Of a DNA stretch of 64,000 nt, positions 55,019-64,000 are shown in pieces. Position 1 is the stretch's first letter; each line of letters opens with the position of its first letter. This DNA is from Aquilaria yunnanensis. Lineage: Eukaryota; Streptophyta; Magnoliopsida; Malvales; Thymelaeaceae. Under the pieces are notes generated by a model. That model searched no databases, was not told where the DNA came from, and saw only the letters and a program-made list of their open reading frames with translations. A program made the translations under genes and the position numbers. The stretch is taken from the NCBI GenBank assembly GCA_039654915.1, contig CM077596.1:56170501-56234500 (forward strand). The letters run 5' to 3'.

Positions 55019-58000
55019 CAAGGTGTTAAATAACATTACCACTACGTATACCACACCCCGAATTTTTAAGGTATACTATATGATATACCGTACTGCATAC
55101 CATTATTGTTTTCACCAAAAAATAAGTGTGAGAATATTATTTTAAGATGAAATAATTTGTTTAATAATTTATTTTTACACATTTTACATGTGTTCTAATT
55201 TTTCTCATCATGGTTTGTCAAATATAAATAAAATATATATGATAGAAGATATTTTATTAATACAAAAAACATAAAAAATGTTATATATAGAGCAAAATAA
55301 ATAATACTAAAAAAACTAATTTATTGATATAAGAGAAAACGTAATACTTTAATAATAACATTACATTTTCTAATACGATATTGACTTCCTAGGTGACACA
55401 AATTATGACGCTCATTTCTTAGCTTATTCTGTAAAAGCAACATATTTATCCCAAGTCATAAAATTTTGGTTTTGAGTCAAGAAATTCTACAAATGAGAGT
55501 AATATTTAATTGGAGTAGCATGCACCAGAAAGCTAATTAGGGGATATTGTTTAACACCATGTTATAACTGAAAAATGAAATGATTGTCACCAAATAGATT
55601 ATTGAAAAAGATTGGACCCGATGATGATGAACCTTCGGTCAAAGATGATGACATTTGTCGTGGATATCCATATGATTAGCACACCATGAAGCCATTATCA
55701 CCAATTGAACTCATGTTGGGACTCCTTGAATTTTCTTTGATGTTCATAATTATTTAGTCAAATTGACTCACAAAGTCATAATTTCTATACATTTTCCTTT
55801 TTTTTGCCTTGCCCCATGTCCTTTGCTTGATCCATGATCCTCATCTTGTGTAGCATGTGAAAAATCAGCTTTACATGAAAAAAAAACTCATATAACTAGT
55901 AGAACTTTATCTTTTAATGTCTTCATATATAAAACTTCCTTTGGCACCAGAAGTTCTCGAACGACTTATATCTCCACTGTCATAGTAATAACCCATATCT
56001 TCTTTATCGTTCTCATCATCATTGTAATTGTTGTCATCGTCATCATCATCACCTACAACATCATTGGAATGGTGAGTAAACCCAGGTGAATAAGATGGAG
56101 AAGCACTCCTAGTTTCATCAGAAGTTTCTGATAAACCAACCTCTTCATTCATTACATGATCAACATTAATACCCATTTCTTTAGCATATTTTCTAACTCG
56201 TGGATCTAGATTTCGTTTATTATCATCCAAATATACTGGACGTATCCATTGAAAAATGGATATTCATCTTCATCACCAAGCTTAACTGATATATCAAGAA
56301 GATTTAACTGATCATGCTCGCCATCTTTCACATCCATCACTGTCATATCTCTAGGACGAAGTTTCATGTTATAATAGCAGAAAACAAAGTTTTGTAGGTT
56401 TGTATGAGCTAATTGATTTCATTGCTTGGTATAAATTAATGCAAAAGTACTCTAATTTCACTCACAAGCCGAAGAGGATGTCATTTGAGATAATATACAT
56501 AAAGCCAAATTTATTAAAGTTGGTGTACTAGTCCCATATAATTCCTACCAATTAACTGCAATCATATAATAAAAGTCTTATTAGTACAATATATCAAAGT
56601 CAAATTGAAAAAGTTTAGTAAAATATAGTTTACTTTTATTAACAAAAGGTCACCAATTTATATTAATCTGGTTTCAGCCTTTGTCTTGATGATATTGCAC
56701 ATATAGCTCCAAATAACTTCTTTATTTCTCTAAATATCATTATTAACAAAAAAAGTATAGAAATAAATAACGTATTATATAAAATGAGATCCCATGGTAC
56801 CTCATTTCCAAATTCACCAATTTTTTAAAGAGTATGGATCTATAACTGAAAAGACCTCATAAATAGCATTTGAGAAATATGGATTGTCTCCAACACCTTT
56901 CCAATAGTGATACTTGTAATTCAAAAAATGGGCTAAATTGACAATTACAAAATTATATTCGTTAGTATTTCAAGATCAGACAATTACAATTATTAGCTCT
57001 TAAAAAATATACGAAGTAACATAAAGGTTACTTGTTGCATGAAGTGGGTGCTCTAATGTTTTATCCCATCATTCCTTAATGATTTTCAACACCCAATTTG
57101 TAGATCGAATAAAACTTATATGTTCTTTCATAAGTTGAATCAATTCAAACACACAACTCATGGCACACCATACTTGACTATCAACAATTTGGAATACTCT
57201 ATATAGTGGTTCATAAATTTGAAAAACTCTTTCAACTAGATCCCAAAATGAATGAGTCAAGATTAAAGTCTCTACATACATTCCAATTAGAATTTAGCTT
57301 ACCTGGTAAGTATTTTATTGATTTCATGTAAAAAGTTTTTTTAGTTCTGTCTTTTTCTTCAATGAACAATTAAGTATAATGTAATTTTTAGCAAATCTAG
57401 TGGCACCAGGGCAAATGATATCACCTTTATAAAATGTTCTCATTTGTGTTAGGAGCCAATCGTGATTTTATATAAAATTTGTGATTTTTTTCCCATCCTC
57501 AAACACATTTTTCACAGTATCTTTCCTTACAATTACTTCAAACACCAGACCAATATAATGTGCTGCACATGGGGCCTAATACAAATTGTACTTTTGTATC
57601 AATTTTTTACCAGCTTTTACACATGCACTCTTGTTGTCGGTTACCACTTGCACAACATTTTCTTTGCCAACTTCCTATACAACCTCATTCATCAAACCAT
57701 AAATATATTTGTGATCTTTGACTCTATACAAAGCATCAACTGATCTTAAAAATATAGTGCTTTCCTTATAGTATATCATGAAATTAATTATAGATAATTA
57801 TATTGGTCCAGCCCAACCATCACACATAATGGTACAACCATATGTATTTCATTTTTCTTTTACCTCCTTCACATATGTCTGCATCTCAGCAACCTCAATA
57901 TCAAGATATTTTGCTCTGATTTCATAGGATGATGAAGGTAACACTCCTTTTCCACACACTTGAATTTTCATCACCATATTTTCAAAATGATGTGACTTTG

Positions 58001-59637
58001 CTTTTGCTACTGGTACACTTCCATATATAAAATTTTTGACAATCATACGGCCATGCCTTTTCTAAATGACTTGCCTTTGAAATACTCTCCAACACCTTTT
58101 CACTTTACACCTGAAGATTTACAATGAGAAGCCATTGGTGGAGCATGAGTTAATAATCTTTTAACGCTTCGACAACATTTGAACATAAAAGAAACTTTAA
58201 AGCTTTGTTTTCTACTACTTCTAGAACTACTTTAATACCTTATATTTTGCCCTCTTTCCCAATAAGACCTTTGTGCTTCATGAACTACTTACCTGTATGC
58301 AGTTCTTTCGTTATACGGAATATCGTAAGAATATACAAAATCATCATCATTATCACTATCACCATCTTCTATATCAACTAATCTTCACCCCATCATGCCC
58401 AATCTCAACTCTGCTATAATGTCTTCCACTTGTTGAGATTTTGTCATTTTACTGCTAGTATACTGAGACAATATAGCTCTCATTTCTTCTTTAACCTCTG
58501 GTGGGACTTGCTTACATATTTTACAACTTCTAGATGCATTAACGCTAGCTAAATATCTATTCAAACGTGTAATTACACCGCCTTTCATGATGTGTCTGCA
58601 ATATTTGCAATTAGTGTCATTTATTGTACTAGGAATAGGACCTCCATGATTTCATATAGTATCTTTTGATCCTCTTTGCATTGTATAACATGCAAAAAAA
58701 ATTTCCTAAAAATTAAACAAACAAAACCAACTTTAATTGAGAAGAGAATATAATAGAAAGGATAAAAATAAATAAATAAAAAGTATGTCAACAGTAAAGT
58801 CTCCACATACCTTCTAACTTGAGAATTCTTTATTCTAAGCTAAGTAATGTTGTTGGATTGTCCAACAGTAAGCTCCATATATTGTAGAAATAAAAAATTA
58901 CATTTGCTACGGTGGATGTGTTGAGACTTGAGACTACAAAGTCTCAAAGACTTAAAAGACTTTAAAATCTCATATTGTGTTCGGATGACTAGGCTCTCTC
59001 TTTTATTTTGCAAACAAACGATAAAAAAGAAATAAAGAAGTAATCACATGAAATACTGATAAAGATAGAAAAAGTAAAGAAAAAAATAGAAAAAAACAAA
59101 CATTTGTTGGAAAAAATTAGATAAAGTTGCTCTGTCAAATGTGTACTCAACGGGAACAATGCATGTGACATGAAAAGGTAAGAAAAGAAACCAAAAATTA
59201 AAAAAAAATAAAGGGAAAAACAAAACAAAAGCATATTTTACGGCTACTCTACAACTTTGTATCTACTTTTTACACAGGGACCTTCAAGCTGCAATTATGT
59301 ATTAAATTTTTATATTAACTAAGAAAAGTAACAAAAAAAAAACAAAAGTATATGTTTATTTTATGATATGTGTATTATTTATATTTTACTATTTTATATA
59401 TTTATGATATTTTGATATAGAATGAAAAATAAAATACCGCGATATGTACCACGCAGCATTTGTGGTATACCTCATCTTTTTTTGATAAAATGTATACAAA
59501 AAGTGAGCGCATACCATGAAACATCACGGTATACTGCATGGTAAAATGATAAAATATAAAAACATTTATACCACATGCCGCATGCCCACAGTAAACAATA
59601 TACGGTAGGGTATACCGCTACAGTATTTAACACTATG
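55019..59637 (-). mobile_element. hAT element 2 (4.62 kb), complete ends
   Basis: Left end CAAGGTGTTAAATAACATTA. The right end, reverse-complemented, is CATAGTGTTAAATACTGTAG. The perfect 8-bp duplication TTGCATAC lies on both sides. Subterminal regions hold repeated GGTATAC / CGGTATAC motifs. A transposase pseudogene runs on the minus strand. It is inserted in the copia 3' LTR about 370 bp from hAT element 1. Confidence 0.85.
55907..58600 (-). pseudogene. hAT transposase (BED, DUF659, dimerisation), decayed
   Basis: Read on the minus strand in order. BED-adjacent region at 58588-58385 (KGGVITRLNRYLASV, CKICKQVPPEVKEEMRAILS). DUF659-type region at 58046-57849 (SHHFENMV, SSYEIRAKYLDIEVAEM). 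Central part at 57281-57069 (SFWDLVERVFQIYEPLYRVF). Dimerisation region at about 56600-56350 (TSSSACE, TFALIYTKQ, FCYYNMKLR). Acidic tail at 56230-55907. The order and motifs are those of the common plant hAT transposase with DUF659. Stops and shifts separate every block, so it is inactive. Confidence 0.78.
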
Positions 59638-59645
59638 TTGCATAC
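59638..59645. repeat. 8-bp target duplication of hAT element 2, right
   Basis: TTGCATAC, identical to 55011-55018. Confidence 0.85.
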
Positions 59646-60008
59646 TAATTTGGAAGACAAGAAGCTACAAGATTCTTGTTTTAAAATTATTTAATGGATC
59701 CAGGTAAGCTTTTAGTTCTACTTTTGGTTTTGGAGTTGTTGAATCAACATGAATGATCTTACGTTTTATAATTGATTGCTTTGATTCAATGAGTGAAATT
59801 TTCTAACAGTTTCCTTTGTTAATAAGGAAAACAACACATGCATGGAAGCATGGAAAAAAGTAAAAGAGAAACTAGTAAAGAAAACAGACTCGAAGGGTGG
59901 AGTTTTTACTTACAAAATTATCTGTAGGTTGATGGGACCCGGCAGTATATAGAAAGTATTGATGGCAAGTGCTGGAGATCCACTTGGCAGCATGATAACA
60001 ACCACAAC
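59646..60008. other. Continuation of copia LTR, then intergenic DNA
   Basis: Begins as the continuation of the copia 3' LTR after hAT element 2. Around 59746-59815 there is a ~70-bp match to 1497-1570 (ATGAATNATCTT..GTTTTATAAT.GATTG), suggesting a dispersed repeat. No gene. Confidence 0.35.
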
Positions 60009-60440
60009 CTAGTTATGGTGAGCGTTGTCATGAAGAGGTGAATATTCCTTGGCCTTGGGGGATCTTATACTTCCTCCCTGACACTCATAGCGTGCTTGGC
60101 ATAAACAAGTTATGATCAAGATAACGAGGCTGATGAGTGTGAGGGCAACGAGAATGGCGATGATGCGATGATGAAAAAGATAAGCAATGATAGAGTAATC
60201 AAGTGCTGTAAATTGGGCAGCTTGTGGTTGCAATGAGGGTGAAGCAAGTTGTGGTTGCAGTAGGGGTGAGGCGGATTTATGGTTGCTGCAGTAGTGAAGT
60301 TGCCTGCGATTACGATAAGGCTGCAATGTGTTAAGGTTAGAGTTGTAAAAGACGGGCAAGGCCAAGGTGGAGGTGGGGGCAAGAGGGAGCTTGGGAAGCG
60401 TAGAATGTATAGAGATTGGGCATGGGGAACTGAATGACAA
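60009..60440 (-). other. Open frame for a possible small membrane protein (143 codons)
   Basis: The minus-strand frame has no in-frame ATG (it opens at TTG 60440). It encodes a Ser/Pro/Leu-rich first half with a short repeat of CNH-containing units. A strong hydrophobic segment of about 23 residues follows (IIAILVALTLISLVILIITC), then CQARYECQGG and a polar tail. A TATA box on the minus strand (TGTATAAAAGC, near 60457-60467) sits about 25 bp upstream. The first ATG after it (60424) opens a different, 28-codon frame. So a gene with a single frameshift, or a chance frame. Family not recognised. Confidence 0.25.
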
Positions 60441-60975
60441 TGAGAATTAATGGTTTGCTTTTATACATATGTAGGGTGCAAAGAGTAGATTTATAAGTGT
60501 ATTACAATTCTTGTTTTTTGAAAGAGTTTAAAAATCCTTATTGTATATGCCCTCATGCAACCCCAAAGTGCACACCAATCTTTGCTCGTTGGGCTATTTT
60601 TGTCATTCTAGTCTTTTATTCTTCCGTTTACATCCTTAATCTCTTAAAATTTTATTGACGAAAATCATTATTCTAGAAGAAAAATGAGTTCATTAATAAC
60701 CAAGTTATTTTGAGCTCTTAATAATATTGGTCCCATTTAGGAAATTTTTTTTATTAGTAAGGTTAGAGTTTTTGATAATTTATTAATAATATTATTGAAA
60801 TTAAAAGTTGCAATTATACTTAAATAATTTTTTTAAAACTCTAATGCTAACACCAAACTATAGTTATCATTCAATAGTTTGTCCTCTTATACTCCACTAG
60901 CATTTCACTAAAAAGAACTCATTTCCTTTCATAAAATTACTTATATTTGTACTTTTCTATATGTGTTACCAAACA
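60441..60975. other. Intergenic DNA
   Basis: AT-rich, no gene or element recognised apart from the minus-strand TATA box near 60460. Confidence 0.45.
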
Positions 60976-61012
60976 CTAGTTATGAAACTAGCGCTTCGCG
61001 CAGAATGACTAC
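60976..61012 (-). mobile_element. Possible Helitron 3' terminus
   Basis: Read on the minus strand: a small GC hairpin (GCGC-GAA-GCGC) about a dozen bases before CTAG, followed by T. This is the Helitron 3' end plan (hairpin, CTRR, T). The element body would extend to higher coordinates. No 5' TC end and no Rep/helicase gene were found, so it would be non-autonomous. The stem is short. Confidence 0.35.
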
Positions 61013-63519
61013 ACGAAAAGATGCAATATGAGGCATATTTCAAAATGTCATAAGACACACATTGTTAGTTAGAGAAATTTGCTAATGAAGACCTATTTCA
61101 ATGGAGTAAGTGACAAGAGATTGATTTGTGTCCAGCACCAATTGTGTACCTTCTCTCTCAGCACGCATTACTATTGATTGTTGTCTTACATCTAATGCTA
61201 TACAACAAACTATAAAGATTTAAAAAATGTTGTATCTATGATAAAAGTTAATTCATATTATGAAATGATTTATGCTAAACAAATAGTAAACAACTGTACA
61301 ATAATTCAAATAGCATAAATTATTTTCATATAGTAAGATGAATAAAAAAGTAGATTCAATCTATGTACCCATGGTTTGAAAATTAAAAAAAAACATCGTG
61401 GTTAGATTATGCATTGACTTCCTGAAACTGACATATTATACTACCTATATGCCAAGATAGAAATACCCACAATAGAAAAGCAAATAATGAATAAAGTGAT
61501 ATCCATTTTTTGCATCATTTGACATTTGACACGGATGAAATAGAGCACAAGTAAAAACCTTAACATCAAATCTCCATAAGCAAAAATCTCAAAAAAACAC
61601 AGCATGTATATGGTTTATTTGTTTTGCAGCAACGATGGTGTCTTTGATTCAAAAAATTTCTCCAAGTCCTATATAATCTTTGTTCATCTAGCAATAAAAT
61701 AAAATTGACAAGAAACAAAGATAAGATCAACATTGGAAAATGAACACCTTATTTGATAGTTGAATATACCAAAACAGCCAATGTAAATCATATTTTTAAG
61801 GAATAATCTTGGCCAGACTAGTCTACATAAATGTTAATCCTCTCTTGATAAAATTATATAAGAAATTGTAAAACCAAAGTTTATTAACTAAATAAACATT
61901 CAACAAAACATTTAACATTGGAAATCATAATCAAAGCAATGAAAGGAGAAGAAATGATGTGTATCAAAAGATAGTTTAGGTAGGCTTTGAGCAATCCTTA
62001 ACAAATCATATTTTTAAAGGAAAATCATTTTCAACCAATAAGAACTAATACATGAAATCTAACAAAAACATTACCAGATAAGAATCACCTTAAGCTAAAG
62101 GCAACTATATGCTTAAAAGCATACACCAGTTGGTTTCAAAGTAAGCATGAGCAGTATTTTCGTTAAGAGTGATAAATCAATAATAAGACAAAGATCATAA
62201 GAAAAGCAAAGGCAACATGATGACATATAGTCCTTTCCTAAAATCATGGCACTTGTTAAATTTTATGGAAAAATATATATTTTTCACATGGTTTCCTAGC
62301 TTCAACTATAGTGAGTAAGCTACCAAGGCAACAATTATTTAGCATAGAGATCAACAAGCAAAAGGAGTGCACTAGAAACTTACGTTTAAAACGTTAATGC
62401 GGCATAACATTCTAAAATTTTATGAGAATTATATGGGTGTATTCTTTTAGGATTGAATATTGTCTACTGCACTAATTAGTACTCTATAGTAGACTTCAAA
62501 AAACAAAAATTGCAAGGAAAAAAATTAATTAATAAATCTCAGTGATTTCGAGAAGAAAATTAGCCAAAAATCTTTGTTATCCTTTGTTATGGATTTATTG
62601 GAGAATTAGCACGAAAATGTTTGAACATTAAAGGCCAAATTGTTTAGCATTCATAAGAGCATGTTAACGTGTTCGTCATCTCATGTCCTCTGACTATGAG
62701 ATGGAATATTCTTCACTTATTTACTACCCACTTTGCACCCAATTTACATGTCCCCAATATGAGATTTGTCGAGCACATGTACGGCTCTAGAATGAGGTGA
62801 AGACAAAGAGAGCAAATGTGATTTTTTGTTCTTTCGATAACAAATAGCTTTTGGACCCCACAAGTCAAGTATCCTCATCCAAATAAAACAAGTTAAGTAA
62901 CATTGTTAAACCTAAATGATTTGCCGATAAGATACCTGTTGTAATTTAAAATGCTTTGCAACTTTCAGCATGTCCAAAAACATTAAATTGTCTACAAAGA
63001 TAGATTGTAGCTCTTACAAAATGATTTTTTCAATATCTTTTGCCCTATATAGTCCCCCTTTCAAATGTTTATATAGTGGGAAAATCAATGTATTAAAGGA
63101 AAGAAGGAAGCAACTACGATTATAAACTCTTAAAACTTTTCAAATAGGCTCATTATGAACAATGATTTTTTAATCGAGTACCAGATGTGATGATAGTTAA
63201 GTTGAATGTAACCTATCTTGACAATAAGGATAGGATTAAAAGAACCAAGACTACTAGCAAATGATACACATAATCCCTTAAAATCTATAAAAGATTTTAC
63301 TTTAACTATTGCTTCTTGTGGTTTCATCCCCAACTTTATCCTAAGCGCAATCTACAATCAAGCACATTATTTGAGAAGAAAAGGTGGAACACTATAGATT
63401 TGCAGCCAATATTAACATAGGATAGAAGTTGCAATTGCAACTTGCAAGAAAAATAAAAACTCACAATGAAACATGTGTTTGAACATCCTAATCTAAGTTC
63501 CAGGACTAGTAGAACTATG
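61013..63519. other. AT-rich intergenic DNA, possibly Helitron body
   Basis: 2.5 kb without a recognisable gene on either strand. The few short frames show no coding features. Confidence 0.45.
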
Positions 63520-64000
63520 GGTAATTATTTGATTTTTTTGGCTTAAATCGAACCAAATTAGTCGGTTTATTCGGTTATCGATTTTGGATGATAAGAAATT
63601 GAATTAACCGAATTAGTCTATAAAATCGAATTCGAACCAAACCAAAATATTTTGGTTTGGTTTGGTTCAAACCAAATTAACCAAAAAAATGGGAGTGAAA
63701 TTCTACAATAGATGAAATGAGAGAGCGAGATTGTTTTTCTTTTCAAATTCTATTCAAGATAAAAAATTCATTATCCATGGAAAGAAAGAAAATAAGAATC
63801 CAAGCTAAGTTGGGTTACTTGATAGCTTTATTGTTCATGAAATTTTTTTTAAAAAAATCTAGTATAAATTTTTTTGGTTAATTCGGTTACCGAATTAACC
63901 AAATTCCAAAACCGAAATCGAACCAAAACCAAAATTTTTGTTACTCGATTTTAACCGAAACCAAACCAAATTTCTAAGTTATTTTAGTTTTTTTGGTTTG
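63520..64000. mobile_element. Edge of an element with AACCGAACCAAACC-type subterminal repeats
   Basis: Two clusters (63541-63690 and 63877-64000) of short motifs such as TTCGGTTATCGATTTTGG, GAACCAAACCAAAA, GGTTTGGTTTGGTT and ATTCGGTTACCGAATTAACC in both orientations. Such mirrored GGTTCGGTTTGG-type sequence is typical of non-autonomous hAT-like element ends in dicots. It runs off the window, so no boundary or duplication can be given. Confidence 0.45.

Overview
The window is a repeat-rich, AT-rich piece of a flowering-plant nuclear genome, probably a eudicot. The evidence is plant hAT, Ty1/copia and Tat/Ogre-type Ty3/gypsy elements, MITEs, long AT/CT microsatellites and no bacterial-style gene packing. 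I recognise no complete ordinary host gene. Almost everything that can be named belongs to mobile elements, many of them nested.

Layout. 1-6480: low-complexity DNA with a (TA)n tract, a 0.95-kb higher-order tandem array, one MITE and a possible orphan exon. 6481-9707: a complete but dead hAT transposon with an 8-bp target duplication. 9802-10034: a second copy of the MITE. 10739 to about 59.7 kb: one old Ty1/copia element whose gag and pol are broken into pieces by at least five later insertions: (a) a probable 2.6-kb solo LTR (11384-38200) that itself holds (b) a 24.2-kb Tat/Ogre-like retrotransposon (12371-36566); (c) a 1.43-kb solo LTR (40664-42096); (d) a probable CACTA-type insertion (42457-49448); and (e, f) two related hAT elements (50371-54644 and 55019-59637). 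59.7-64 kb: intergenic DNA with a possible small membrane-protein frame, a Helitron-like terminus and the edge of another element.

The main object is the 24.2-kb element. It has a perfect 5-bp target duplication (CTATC), 3.7-kb LTRs that look identical apart from one 9-bp indel, a PBS and a PPT. Its open frames are ORF1, gag-protease, and RT-RNaseH-second RNaseH-integrase. Gag-pro and RT are separated by a 235-bp GT-AG intron whose removal keeps the frame. Between integrase and the 3' LTR lies a 7-kb accessory region unlike a standard retrotransposon. It holds three tandem intact 182-residue genes for a basic, four-cysteine protein that resembles the nucleic-acid-binding/silencing-suppressor proteins of carlaviruses. 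These are followed by an intact, intronless LONELY GUY (LOG) cytokinin-activating enzyme gene, and then about 25 copies of a 73-bp double-hairpin repeat. The second and third accessory genes and LOG are preceded by related TATA-box modules, and copies of an ~87-bp repeat lie among them. A young, structurally intact retrotransposon thus carries what looks like a set of separately promoted host-manipulation genes: nucleic-acid binding or silencing suppression, plus cytokinin release. This is the candidate undescribed system in the window.

Limits: all homology calls are from motif recognition by eye, with no database search. Element boundaries rest on terminal motifs and target duplications that I could read. 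Those of the solo LTRs and the CACTA-like element are weaker than those of the Tat/Ogre-like element and the hAT elements.
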